From positions 32,716,470 through 32,780,469 of the forward strand of contig CM067363.1 of NCBI GenBank assembly GCA_034401795.1: a stretch of DNA of 64,000 nucleotides. Direction: 5' to 3'. A program made the translations under genes and the position numbers. This DNA comes from Chaetoderma sp. LZ-2023a. Taxonomy: Eukaryota; Mollusca; Caudofoveata; Chaetodermatida; Chaetodermatidae. The notes beneath the pieces were generated by a model. That model was not told the DNA's origin, made no database searches, and saw nothing but the letters and a program-made list of their open reading frames with translations. Positions 17,594-29,029 of the stretch are shown here, one piece after another (position 1 is the first letter of the stretch; each line of letters begins with the position of its first letter).

Positions 17594-19266
17594 TGTAGAT
17601 ATGGGATTGTCTTCTGGGGGGTCATGACCCCAGGGACATCTTATATTTGCAGTCCAAGACCCCCAGCAAAGAATATGACTATATTTTTGAATACCAGACG
17701 AGCTAGGGAACGGATAACACAATGAGCGAAAATGTATTAGCGCGATCTAGTGTGTGCATCAAGTCGATGCAAAACTGACACGAAAATATAGCTGATACAA
17801 AAAGTGAAATTGGAATATGAAATTGGAATAGAATAGACTAAGACTTAGGGCAGTGAGCTGATGGAATCTATCGGTGATTGAAGAATGAAAGCTGTTGCTG
17901 CAGGCGCGGCATAACCTTTTATAGTATTCAGCAGAAGTTATGACCAATAGTTTTCTAAATATTCAAGCAAGAGCGTCGGTAGAATGCTACGCACAGAGTG
18001 TACGTAGCACAGACTGAATGACTCATAGAATGACGTAGTAAACGTGGCGACGACCGACTTACCATAAGGACCGTAATAAGTGACCGGGTTTCTATATTTC
18101 TATAGAGGCGACCCACGACACCAGATACGACACCAGATGTTGGTGAATCAGATGTACCACATGGTCACTACGTCATGGCACCCTTCTGAAATGCAGGCAT
18201 AGGCCTAATAAGCAAGGGGCTGGACGTGGGCATGATAGCGTCTGGCGCCAAGTGGATTAGAAAGCCAGACGAAAAGTTGACAGAAGACGTTAGTCAGAAT
18301 AAGATATTAAGAAACGATTAGCAATGATTGTCGAAGCAATGTCCATCACTGTCAAGTTTGTGGGAGGTTATCGGATAGAATTCTACACTCATGAGTCAAT
18401 TAGGCCGCTTTAACTTGTTCGGTGTTCTTTTCCTAAGAGAGAAAATCGGAGTTTGATTAGTCAGGATGACGTCACAATCAATGAGCATCGAATCAAACTC
18501 TGGAAAGAGGAACCAAAACGAACATGGTAGAGGGCTCCAGAGAAGTATAAAAAGTGGACTTTAACTTTTTAGAAAAATCTTGGTTCCGAAAATTATTGCG
18601 CTTAGGTAAACCTAGCCTCGAGTCCGTATAGTTCTGTAGAACTGAATTTGTCGAAATTCAAACAAGTTCTTAGTGAATGGTTTTAAGTAGCCAAGAACGG
18701 TTTTTGACGAAGATGATTTAGAGAATCATGAAACGCAACTTTGTAATGATAGAATAACCAGTATTCGTATTGTATGAAAATCAGTTATTTCTATAGACGC
18801 GAGTGACAGTAAAAGTTACTCAAAGTATCTGGTGGTAGTATAAGCCACCCCTAATTGATAGCGATTGGTGGTAGTATAAGCCACTCATATTTACTTAGAG
18901 TTTTATTTAACAGTTTGTTTTCTATCGTGACAGCATAAGTCACACATATCCGTAGCCATATTAGACAGTCAAACTTAAGAGAATAAATTATCACTTCGAT
19001 ATTGTCGAAGCAAGAGTTTGGGTTGTGTATTGTCCAGTCTGGAAGCGACGGAAGACCACCGTCCCGAGCCACCATCTTTTACCCGAGTCAGATCAGGCCC
19101 AGATTATCGAGTATAAATATCGTCACCATTACCTTAGACGAGGCGAGCAGATAATCGTACTACTGCATCTTTGATAAGAGGTTGTCGCAGCAACCGGTAC
19201 ATCATATTCTTATCAGAAGTGTAGTAGATATATTTCTAAATTAGACCCGAAGATCGAAAATCTTCA
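17594..19266 (+). repeat. Element A 3' LTR
   Basis: 1673 bp, TGTAGATATGGG...AAAATCTTCA, matching 1927-3624. The CRE (18467-18474), TATA (18546-18553) and the four downstream hairpins are all retained. Confidence 0.95.
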
Positions 19267-19270
19267 ATAT
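19267..19270. repeat. Target site duplication of Element A, right copy (ATAT)
   Basis: Matches 1923-1926. Confidence 0.85.
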
Positions 19271-20160
19271 GGTGACAGTAGTGATAAGTTCGTCTACCGA
19301 TTTGTTTAATGAGCAGAGATCCTTTTGATGCAACATTCTTTCCAGATTTTCTTTATATTGAACCAGATCACCTTTTCCCCACTGAAGCTTTCTTTCTTGT
19401 CCTGGCTTCAGCACATTGTTACTCATGCTGCTTTCCTTAACTGTAATGACAGCTCTAATTGGTATATGATCTGAGCAGTTGTCGTATTCCTTTAATACAT
19501 GCTGAACTTGTTTTATGAGATCTATGTTTGATGCAATGATATAGTCAATCTGTGAAGAGCCATTTGCACATTCAAAGGTTTTTCCAACTGGATAATTTGG
19601 AACCAATTCTAACTGGTTCTTGGTGCAGAAATCTTTTAATAGTTTGTCTCTTGCATCTGGATATTCTGAATGCAATGATGCATTTAAATCGCCGCATATC
19701 AGGACATCATTGGAGTCTTTATATTTGTTCAGTAGTTTCTGCCATTCTGCTAAGATTTCCATATATTCCTCATTATATTTGCTACACCCTTTACATGGGG
19801 CATATGTTGCTATAATGATGACTGAAGGTGATGAGTTTATTTTTATGCAGACTATTCTATTTGAACCATCAGGTAGACTTTCAATTATACTATTTAGCTT
19901 GTCTCTCCAGCTTATACTTGATCCGCCGTATCCCTCCACGTGGTAACTGTATGGGGGGTAATGGATTGCCTTCATCCACAGATCTGGAATGATGCTGGAA
20001 ACCAGGAAGTAGTTTTTTCATCCAGTATTTTTCAGTCATATAGCCAATGTTCTTGCAGGGCTATAATGTCTATTTGATCTCTCTCACACAATTTCTGGGT
20101 ATACATAAAGTTACCCTTTAAGTTCTTGATATTGAAAGATGCTATCTTGAGATTTTTGTA
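19271..20160 (-). pseudogene. LINE-A ORF2 AP endonuclease domain (one frameshift)
   Basis: Minus-strand APE-type endonuclease of a non-LTR retrotransposon: KIASFNIKNLKG (first motif), DIIALQEHWLYD (catalytic Glu), VEGYGGSSISWRDKL, IIATYAP, DVLICGDLNASL (catalytic Asp/Asn), and CSDHIPIRAVI (terminal SDH motif). The first part (20032-20160) and the rest (from about 19975) are in different frames, so at least one indel lies near 19975-20032. The domain nicks target DNA to prime reverse transcription. It is cut off at 19267 by Element A; the next part of ORF2 is at 1717-1926. Confidence 0.85.
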
Positions 20161-23100
20161 ACTCGGCCGTGCCTTAAAAAGACTGGTCATTATCACAATG
20201 CTGCTGGATTGACTGGTTATCATGTTGCTGTCGGATTGAGTAGATACCATGCTCCTGCTGGTTTGACTGATAACCACACTTCTGGTTTGTTTGGTCGCCA
20301 TACTTCTGGTTTGAATGATTATTTGACTGCTGGTCTGAATATGTACACTTGTCTTGCAGATGGAATGACTGGTTGCCATGCTGTTGCTCCACTGACTGGT
20401 CAACCTGTTGTTGCTGGACTGACTGGTCACCATAATTGATTGACAGGTCACCACGCTGCTGTTGGACTGACTGGTCATCATACTGGACAGACTGGTATCC
20501 GTGTGGCTGCTGGACTGACTGAACGTCATGTTGTTGCTGGACTGACTGGTCATTATGCTGGACTGACTGGTCTCCATACTGGACTGACTGGTCACCATGC
20601 TGGACTGAATGGTTACCATGCTGCTGATGGACTGACTGGTCACCATGCTGTTGTTTAACTGACAGGTCACCATGCTGCTGTGGAACTGTCTGACTGGCTG
20701 GCTGGTCATCATACTGGACTGACCGGTTAACATATTGGACTGACTTGTTAGCACACTGGACTGACTGGTCACCATACTGGACTGATTGGTCACCATAATT
20801 GATTGACAGGTCACCTTGATGTTATTGGACTGACTGGTCACCATGTGGTTGCTGGACTGACTGTTCACCATGCTGTTGCTGGAGTGACTGGTCGTGACAC
20901 TGGACTGAGTGGTCACCATACTGAACTGACTGGTCACCATATTTGATTGATTGAACATCATACTTCTTCTGGACTGAATGGTTACCATGCTGCTGATGGA
21001 CTGACTGGTCACCATGCTGTTGTTTAACTGACAGGTCACCATGCTGCTGTGGAACTGTCTGACTGGCTGGCTGGTCATCATACTGGACTGACCGGTTAAC
21101 ATATTGGACTGACTTGTTAGCACACTGGACTGACTGGTCACCATACTGGACTGATTGGTCACCATAATTGATTGACAGGTCACCTTGATGTTATTGGACT
21201 GACTGGTCACCATGTGGTTGCTGGACTGACTGTTCACCATGCTGTTGCTGGAGTGACTGGTCGTGACACTGGACTGAGTGGTCACCATACTGAACTGACT
21301 GGTCACCATATTTGATTGATTGAACATCATACTTCTTCTGGACTGAATGGTTACAATGCTGCTGCTGGACTGACTGATCACCATGCTGTTGTTGACCTGA
21401 CTGGCCACTATGCTGCTGTGGGACTGTCTGACTGGCTGGCTTGTCATCATACTGGAGTGACCGGTTAACATACTGGACTGACTTGTTACCACACTGGACT
21501 GATTGGTCACCATACTGGACTGGTCACCATGCTGTTGCTGGACTGACTAGTCATCATACTGGACTGACTGGTCACCATACTGGACTGACTGGTCAGCATA
21601 TTTGATTGATTGAACATCATACTGCTGCTGGACTGAATGGTTACCATGCTGCTGCTGGACTGACTGGTCACCATACATGGATGATTGGTCACCATATTTT
21701 ACTGACAGGTCACCATAATATTGTTGGACTGACTGTTCACCATACTGTTGCTGGACTGACTTCTCACCATGGCACCATTGAACTGACAAGTTACCATGCT
21801 GCTTTTGGACTGACTGATCACCATGCTGCTCTTGGACTATCTGACTTACTGACTGGTAACTATACTGGACTTACTGGTCACCATACTGGACTAACTGGTC
21901 ACCACATTGGACTAACTGGTCACCACATTGTACTGACTTGTCACCATACTTGACTGACTCGTCACAATACTTGACTGAGTGATCACCATACTTGACTGAC
22001 AGGTCACCATATTTGACTGATTGATCACCATGCTGCTGCTGGACTGACTGGTCACCATGCTGTTGTTTGACTAACTGCTCACCATGCTGCTGTTGGTCTG
22101 TCTGATCGCCATGATGATGTTTGTCTGACTGATCATCATACTGCTGCTGGACTGACTGGTCACCAGAATGCTGTTGATCTAACTGGTTATCACACTCCTG
22201 GATTGACTCTTTATCATGGTGTTGGGTTGAATGGCTATCATGCAATTGGACTGAGTGACTAGCAGATTCAGATTGGTTTGACTGGTTACCAATTTCAGAC
22301 TGATTTTGTAGGCCATTATACCGAGTTAAGTTGTTAACATTTAAAGAGCGCGGTGCAATTTGGCCTCCATTCTGCTGGGTTGTTACGTACTGTCAATTCA
22401 CATTTAGGACACTCATTAACTGGGAGTGCATATTGCGAAGTTCAATTTGGTTTAGATTCATGTGATGACACATTTCCGTGTTCATTTGCTGCTGAGCATA
22501 ATATTGTGTCATGTAGTTATGGCTACCATGGTGTTGGAATGACTGGCCACCACGTTGCTGGTGGGTTTGCTGACTGCCACATTGCTGATTTGGTAGCCGG
22601 CTACCACGCTGTTTATGGGATGGCCGAGTACCCTGTTGCCGGTAAGCTTTTTGTCTACCATGCTGCTGGAGAGCTGGCTGTCTACCACTTTGCTGGTGGG
22701 CTGGCGGACTACCATAATGATGTTGAGCTGACCGGCCACCATACTTGTGATGGCTTGGCTGGCCACTATGTTGCAAGTGGGGTGGCTGGTTAACCTGTTG
22801 CTGATGGTTTTGCTGGCTAACATGTTGATGTTGAGATAGCTGGCTGTCAGGTTGCTGGTGAGCTGGCTGGCTGCTCTGTTGCTGATGGACTGGATGATTA
22901 CTCTGTTGTTGATGGGCTGGCTGGCTGCTCTGTTGTTGTTGGACTGGCTGATTACCATGTTGCAGATAAGCTGGCTGGCTATCATACTGCTTGTGTGATG
23001 ACAGACTACGATATTGCCATGGCTGTTGATATGCTTGCTGGATGCCATGTTGCCGGTGGGCTGGCTGGCTGCTCTGTTGCTGATGGACTGGCTGATTACC

Positions 23101-23990
23101 CTGTTGTTGATGGGCTGGCTGGCTGCTCTGTTGTTGTTGGACTGGCTGATTACCATGTTGCAGATAAGCTGGCTGGCTATCATACTGCTTGTGTGCTGAC
23201 TGGCTACGATATTGCCATGACTGCTGATGCGCTGGCTGGCTGCCATGCTGGGCTGGCTGGCTACCCCGTTGCCATGGCTGCTGGTGTGCTGGCTGGGTAC
23301 CATACTGTTGACGGGCTGACTGGTTGCCATAGTTCTGCTGGTTTGTCCGGTGTCCATGTTGCTGGTGGGCTGGCTGGTTGCACTGTTGAAGATGGGCTGG
23401 CTGGCTGCTCTGTTGCGGATTGATTGGCTGGCTACCCTGCTGCAAGCAGACTGGTTGGTTACCTTGTTGTAGGTGGACTGGCTGACTGCTCTGTTGTGGG
23501 TGGACTGGCTGGCTACCCCATTGCACGTGGACTGATTGGTTACCTTGTTGCTGATGGACCGGCTGGCTACCATGTTGCAGGTGGGCTGACTGACTACCCT
23601 GTTGCAGGTGGGCTGGCTGACTACCCTGTTGCAGGTAGGCTGGCTGCGATACTGCTTGTGGACTGACTGGCTACACTGTTGCACATGGACTGTCTGGCTG
23701 CCATACTGCTGGTTGGCTGGCTGGCTACCATACTGCTGATGAGCTGGTTGGTCACGATATTGCTGGTGGGATAGCTGATTTCCATACTGAGATCCTTGTA
23801 GGGTCTGCATTGCCTGTTGATGCTGTGTGTGCATAGTTTCTTCCATGGTATTAATTCTTATTCGCATATTTATTTCAAAGTGTAACAATTGATTTAATAT
23901 ATGCTGCACTTGGTTTGAAAGTAATTGTACATTTGTTGCCATGAGCTGGTTAGTTCTGTTTTGATGGTCAGTGCTTGAACTTGCTCTCAC
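20161..23990 (-). pseudogene. LINE-A ORF2 N-terminal giant Q/S/H-rich tandem repeat domain
   Basis: The minus strand opens at 23990 with a non-repetitive coiled-coil-like start (NVQLLSNQVQHILNQLLHFE). Then about 3.6 kb of degenerate 21-30 bp repeats encode GSQPVHQQQ, HGDQSVQQQ or, in another phase, MVTSQSSNS, before the endonuclease. The register changes several times (for example near 21515-21545 and about 23500-23650), and a stop lies at 22393. Several frames, even on the plus strand, stay open because the repeat lacks stops, so protein-level coding is uncertain. Internal duplications include two 369 bp copies (20602-20970, 20971-21339). A Q/N/S-rich, prion-like extension on a LINE ORF2 of this size is unusual. 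Confidence 0.6.
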
Positions 23991-24007
23991 CTATGATTGA
24001 TCTTCTC

Positions 24008-25159
24008 TCATATCTCTGGCCACCCCCGTATTCTATTACTATTTCTCAGTTCCACTATTTCTCCTTCCAGGTTATTTATCATGGTACAGGATGTCATCAG
24101 TTGCCGCTTGACAGACCCTAACTCCTTTTCCTGTTCTATGCTCTTTATTTGCAGTTCTCTGTTCTTTCGATCATGTTGTCTAGATTCATGGTCTTTATTG
24201 CTTAGTTCTTGCTGTGCTTTCTGCAATAAGTCTTTTAAGATGTCAATTTCATTTTTATCGTCCATTATTTGACTCCTTGAGCTGTAAGAGTCTGGACAAT
24301 CAGTGCCAGTTGGCAGGCTTCTCTGTGCATTTACTTTATGTATTGATTGTGCAGTCATACTTCTAGTCTGAGTTATTTCATTGTCCCGTGTTGATTTTAC
24401 TGGTGGCGGCGAGGAGCATATACTGATAGCTGATACAGTATCAACTGGATTTTGTGTTTCTTCTTGCTCTGAAAGTATTTCAACAATTCCTTCTTGGCTT
24501 TGATCTTTTTTCAATTGACTGCAACTTGTGCACATATATGGTCTTTCTATATCAGTGTTATGATGTATAAGGTCATATTGATTCATGTTTTCACAATTCC
24601 AATGGTACCAAGACTTACAGCTGGAACACTCAATTGTTTGTTCTCCGGCACTCAAGCCACAGCTAGAACAGATTGTATCATCTATGGCTTCATCTGAATC
24701 TTCTGAAGAGTCAACACCTCTGGCTTGATTGGCAACTCCATCTAGAATTTCTCCAGAGGTGTTGCAGGGAATTATTGCCGCTAGCGTCAGCTCATTATTT
24801 TGAGGTGTAGTATCTGAGCTTTGTAACTCTGTTGTGGCCTCGCCATTCTCATAAATACAGCTAATAATACTCGTCAGTTTGTTGCTCGTCTCTTGATTTG
24901 CTCTTTCATTCCTTGTTTGCTGTATTTGCATGTTACACATCTTTTCTATGTTACACATCTTTTCTATGTATTTGTTTACATCATGTAGATCTGGGCCCAT
25001 CTTCCACAGTCGTTGCAACATTGGCAGGATGTCATCACCTAACCTCTTATGACACTTCCCAGTGATATGAATTTTACATTTTGTGTGGAACATGTTAATA
25101 GTATAATGAGTTAGAGCCTCCCCTACTGACAGATGTGATTTCTTCTTTTCTACACGCAT
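24008..25159 (-). CDS. LINE-A ORF1 with PHD finger and coiled coil
   Basis: 383 residues, open. A PHD-type zinc finger lies at about residues 162-216: CSSCG, ECSSCKSWYHWNC, YMCTSC (Cys4-His-Cys3 spacing). A low-complexity acidic stretch precedes it, and a predicted coiled coil lies at about residues 295-375 (NEIDILKDLLQKAQQEL...GEIVELRNSN). PHD fingers are known in ORF1 proteins of CR1/L2-type LINEs, where they may read histone tails and guide chromatin targeting. The ORF ends 17 nt before ORF2 opens at 23990, the expected LINE order. A duplicated IEKMCN motif is at residues 65-75. Start at the first ATG; family assignment is inference. Confidence 0.72.
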   Translation of the reverse strand: MRVEKKKSHLSVGEALTHYTINMFHTKCKIHITGKCHKRLGDDILPMLQRLWKMGPDLHDVNKYIEKMCNIEKMCNMQIQQTRNERANQETSNKLTSIISCIYENGEATTELQSSDTTPQNNELTLAAIIPCNTSGEILDGVANQARGVDSSEDSDEAIDDTICSSCGLSAGEQTIECSSCKSWYHWNCENMNQYDLIHHNTDIERPYMCTSCSQLKKDQSQEGIVEILSEQEETQNPVDTVSAISICSSPPPVKSTRDNEITQTRSMTAQSIHKVNAQRSLPTGTDCPDSYSSRSQIMDDKNEIDILKDLLQKAQQELSNKDHESRQHDRKNRELQIKSIEQEKELGSVKRQLMTSCTMINNLEGEIVELRNSNRIRGWPEI

Positions 25160-26211
25160 CTGCCTTCTTCTTCAGTGCTTTTTCTGTATTTAATGTATAG
25201 TCCTTAGCTCGCATAGACGTTATTATTTTTCAACAACTGTCACTGCTAGCAACCAAATACTAAAGCTAAGACACATTAAAACTAACATAAACTTATAAAA
25301 ACAGTGCCTAATCTGTCTCCTTAAATTTTCACAACTTCATCCGATGATGTCACTTCTTGCGTATCATTAAATCATTACTTTTTCTAATTAGATGCCAACA
25401 GAAAACAGCGAAGGAGGTTACTCAATTTATAAGTAAAATTCATACAATCTCTGAATTTGATCACAAAAATTATTAACTCAAACATTATTATCCATAAATT
25501 TTGAAAACAATTAAGCTGAATGTAGTTAGTCCTTTATGCACTGCATCAACTGTCCCAAAAGACTTTTAAACAAGTGAGCCACTACCATTTATAGTTGCAA
25601 TTTAGGCAGCTTTATCGGAAATGAGATGGACAGATGGACAAATGAATGGCTGTATCGATGAGTGGACGGATGCATGGATGGACGGATTAGTAATGTATCA
25701 TTTAAGATTTTAGAACCATACCTAACAGCGAGAAATTATAGTACGCACATGCGCACTAAATAAATCAATAAAACTAGTTTATTTAGTATAGAATATACTC
25801 ATATTTTGCTTCCGTCTGTCAGTTGGTAGGTTGGTTTGTCAAATTCTTTTTAACCTTTTCACGACGAAGCCAGCAAAACCGGCCTCTGTAGTGTTCTTGG
25901 GGAATGCCCATTTGCAGGCCAAGATAAGACTATTTTTGACAATTTCACCACTGTAATGATGAGCTCGACCAAGCCCGTCATTCCAGTGCTAAAATTTCAA
26001 AAATGTCTTGAATTAAAAAAAGATTTGATGAATAAATATGCATATATATATTAAATTATTAATAGCAAACTTAAAAAATGTATATATATATATATATATA
26101 TATGTATATTAAATTATTAATAGCAATTAACATTACTTAGAATAACTTGAAATGATCAGGTCGCCAATACATCCAAGGTTGAGTCGGTATCGGTATTACA
26201 AAGGCACTTCA
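25160..26211. other. Non-coding: LINE-A 5' region and AT-rich sequence
   Basis: No gene seen. It includes a degenerate TGGA-type minisatellite at 25628-25688 (ATGGACAGATGGACAAATG) and an (AT)n run at 26080-26104 flanked by two copies of TATTAAATTATTAATAGCAA (26047 and 26107). Confidence 0.5.
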
Positions 26212-26620
26212 AGTTCAAGTTCAAGATTATTTATTTTGATATAGAATATACATTTACAGTTTCACAACAGGTAGTCCACCAAAGGCAGAGCCTATGTGGC
26301 GGTGGACCCCTACATATAACATATAACAACAATATAGGACATGAGAATACTGTATACATAAGGTTAACATGTTATAGTCCCATATATACTTCAATTCAAT
26401 TACACTTGCCATTCCAGTTCGCGCACAAGACTATACAGGCATTATTATTATACTACAGATGTTTATATCAGCTGTCACCTTATATATTGTAATGTCTTGT
26501 TTTGTGTGTAGGGGGTCCATCGATTCATAGGCTCTGCCTTTGATGAACTGCCCGAATGTGATGTATATATCCTATATATTAAGCATGAAATAAATAATCT
26601 TGAATCTTGAAAGGGGTGAG
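26212..26620. repeat. Inverted pair of repeat ends forming a 0.4 kb palindrome-like element
   Basis: The left arm (TTCAAGATTATTTATT ... CCAAAGGCAGAGCCTATG ... GGTGGACCCC) is the inverted complement of the right arm (GGGGGTCCAT ... CATAGGCTCTGCCTTTG ... AATAAATAATCTTGAATC). The arms are about 100 bp with about 200 bp between them. The AATAAATAATCTTGAATCTTG ends look like LINE 3' tails facing out, or a foldback element. Confidence 0.6.
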
Positions 26621-27416
26621 AAACGACCTAGACTAGGGAGCGAATCGACCCGGTGCGAAACGACCTAGGGCGAACGGGACAGGGGTGGCGAAACGACTCG
26701 TTACCATTTTACGCAGACCGACAATTAAAAAGTCAAGTTGCATACAGGTGAATAAGAAACCATGCTAGTTTCTTATATTTATTCAACAATTGCAATTTTT
26801 GTTCAGACGATTTGATAGGAACCGATAATTCAAACATGCGCAATGTGGGTACCATTATCATTCTCATTATCTCATAGGATACGAAAACAGGTGTTATTTT
26901 ACGCACCAACTAAGCAGCCGATTATTATGCCAGGAATAATAAATATCGTGTTGTCGATGCTTTCCTTGACGGGACCAGATCCAAATTCTACCATCTTTGT
27001 AAATATATGTGTTTTTTTAATTAAAAATTATGTAAAAAATCCTTTTATAACCGAGTGCATATGCACTAATTCTGAAATGATGTGTCAAAAACTGCAGCAG
27101 GGCGTTTCGTACCAGAACCAGTTCGGCCTTAGACGTTTCGTTCCACGGAGAAGATTCGAAATTCGAGATTAGAGATTTCGAGAAATTCGAGATTAGTGAT
27201 TCAAGATTCAAGATTCAAAATTAAGCATTAATTATTAATCACTAACTCGACTTGTACTCAAAAACTCCTACCGATGACAGATGTTCTCTGCGTACAAGAG
27301 CATTGGTTGTGTGAGCTAATTGGCGCAGCTCGAACTAATCAGAGCTAATCTGGCAACCCTGGTGATTTTAGAGGAACCGGAAAGGACTAAAGGCTTAGGG
27401 CTGAATTCAGGGGTCC
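26621..27416. other. Non-coding with short repeated motifs
   Basis: 26621-26697 has several GCGAAACGACC-type repeats, and 27155-27215 has ATTCGAGATT-type tandem motifs. No convincing gene. Confidence 0.4.
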
Positions 27417-27487
27417 GTTCAGGAGAGCGAATATTTTCCGTTCGCCGAACTATTGTTAGGTCACATGGTACGTTCGCCCTCCTGAAC
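27417..27487. mobile_element. 71 bp hairpin micro-MITE
   Basis: Ends GTTCAGGAGAGCGAA ... TTCGCCCTCCTGAAC are inverted. GTCC flanks both sides (27413-27416, 27488-27491), a possible 4 bp target duplication. A related copy lies at 27831-27910. Confidence 0.5.
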
Positions 27488-27830
27488 GTCCGCAGCGAAT
27501 GTTTGTGGCGAGCGGCGAACAACTTTATAGGTGACTCGCCATGATTTGCCGTGAACAGATGGCGGAAAAATATACAGCATCGTCAATTGAGATACGTTGG
27601 TTGTCAATTTAACCATAAATAATGCATACCAATGCATTCTTAGCTATCCTAGTATTATGTTAGTCTTCACCAAATATGTGTATGCTTGTAGATTGTTTCT
27701 GAGACCCTGCTATTCATTATGACGTAATAAATATGACATTATAATGCATCGGATCTGACAAACCGTTAACCCTCATAACTATCACGTGACGTCGTAAAAG
27801 AACGCTCGTCGAAGCTACTCGTGACAGCTC

Positions 27831-27910
27831 GTTCAGGAAGGCGAATATTGTTCGCCACGAAAAGCGAACATAAATAGGTGAACATTCACCGAACATTTTC
27901 CTTCCTGAAC
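27831..27910. mobile_element. 80 bp hairpin micro-MITE, second copy
   Basis: Same inverted ends as 27417-27487 (GTTCAGGAAGGCGAATATT ... CCTTCCTGAAC) with a different middle. The flanking duplication is not clear. Confidence 0.45.
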
Positions 27911-27990
27911 TCATGCCAGTTGGCCGCTGGACTGAACAAAGAACACACCTTTATCGTTTGCATCTGATGACTAAGGTGAGTGTCACAATT

Positions 27991-28009
27991 TGGTCACAGT
28001 TGTGGGATT
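27991..28009 (+). other. Gypsy-B primer binding site (tRNA-Leu-like)
   Basis: TGGTCACAGTTGTGGGATT matches 15 of 19 positions of the complement of a typical eukaryotic tRNA-Leu 3' end as I recall it, and sits 72 nt before the gag ATG. The CA at 27986-27987 would be the LTR end. I could not identify the LTR itself or a matching 3' LTR. Confidence 0.45.
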
Positions 28010-28080
28010 GAAGCCTAATATTTAATGTATTGATTGCGAAAATTATTTCTTTTGATACACGTGTTAAACTGGTAAGCAAA

Positions 28081-28756
28081 ATGGCTGAGTCGTTAGAATT
28101 GAGGAAATGGGCAAATGCTCCTCCTCGGTTCGAGGGGAAGCAGGGGGGCGACTTTCTGACATGGATTGAGCGATTCGAAGTATGGGGAAATTCATGTAAT
28201 ATGAAAGAAGAGGAGAAAGTGTCAATATTTCCCACATTATTGGGCAATTCAGCTTTTGCCACCTTCCGAAGCTTGAATGAAAAGGACAACCAAAATTATG
28301 GCAAACTGAGGGATGCATCCACAGAGGCATTTGCCTCTGATGTATTATTAGAAGCGTTTCGGGCGGAGTTAATTAAGAGGCAACGAAAACCAGATGAAAA
28401 TCTTGCCGTATATGCCGGGGAATTAAAAGGATTGGTTATAAGATCGTATCCAAAATATAATGAAGAGGCAAAGAATGATGTTGTCTTAACTCACTTTTTT
28501 ACGAGGGATATCGATGGAGATGAAAGTTCGAAATAAGAGGCCTAAGAATATTAGTGAAGCCAATAAAATTGCGTCCAAAAGTGAGTCTAGAGCAGAAGTC
28601 GATAAGGCAATTGGTATTAATGCATGTGAAACTATGCAACCAGAATTTACCAATCCATGTCAGCAATCTGCTGAAAGTAATGAATGTTTGAAGGCTTTGC
28701 AAACACAAATCGAAGAAATGTCTGTCAGACTTGCTGCAGTAACGTCAGAGATTTAA
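28081..28756 (+). pseudogene. gag: Gypsy-B Gag capsid region (frameshifted)
   Basis: Starts MAESLELRKWAN. It contains a retrotransposon-gag type capsid region with FEGKQGGDFLTWIERFEVW, FRSLNEKD and ENLAVYAGELKGLVIRSYP. At about 28510 the frame changes, then continues RNKRPKNISEANKIASK to a coiled segment and a stop at 28754. Comparable gypsy Gags are uninterrupted here, so this is a broken copy. Confidence 0.75.
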
Positions 28757-28786
28757 AATGGCCAGCAATCACAACGTGGTGGTCTA

Positions 28787-28999
28787 TGCTACCACTGTAA
28801 TTTGCCAGGCCATTTTGCTAGGGAATGTTATAATGCAATTGGGGATCATGGATTTCCATCAGCACATGCTTTTCGTGGAAGGGGTTTCGCTAGGGGCAGA
28901 CAGGACAATAGTGGTAGAGGGAGGGGCCAGAATAGGTGCTTTCGGTGTGGTGGGGTCTGGCATTTAATCTGTGATTGCCCGTCACCTTTAAACTACTAA
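28787..28999 (+). pseudogene. Gypsy-B nucleocapsid zinc knuckles
   Basis: Two CX2CX4HX4C knuckles: CYHCNLPGHFAREC (28787-28828) and CFRCGGVWHLICDC (28937-28978). They are joined by an RGRGFARGRQ basic linker, in the frame of the preceding Gag segment but beyond its stop. Confidence 0.75.
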
Positions 29000-29029
29000 G
29001 AGCTGGTGCTAAGCCAGTGCCACCAGCTC

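Larger units (their letters stand above)
1927..19266 (+). mobile_element. Element A: env-bearing Ty3/gypsy (errantivirus-like) LTR retrotransposon, with a nested DIRS
   Basis: Bounded by two long direct repeats that start TGTAGATATGGG and end AAAATCTTCA, inside a 4 bp ATAT duplication. Order: LTR, gag (3724), pol by -1 frameshift (5271), env (about 8024-9255 and 16305-16925), 3' non-coding, LTR. That is 10.3 kb without the 7.05 kb DIRS insert. The two LTRs differ by roughly a dozen substitutions by eye plus a 24 bp tandem duplication (1990-2037) and one single-base gap, so insertion was fairly recent. The element is defective: pol ends inside integrase, env is frameshifted near its start, and env is split by Element D. 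A diverged solo LTR of the family sits at 32285-33928. Confidence 0.92.

Noticed and set aside
20209..23423. Long plus-strand open frames (GLTGHH- and GWLAALL-type)
   Set aside because: They arise because the repeat unit lacks stops in most frames; only the minus strand connects to recognisable LINE domains.
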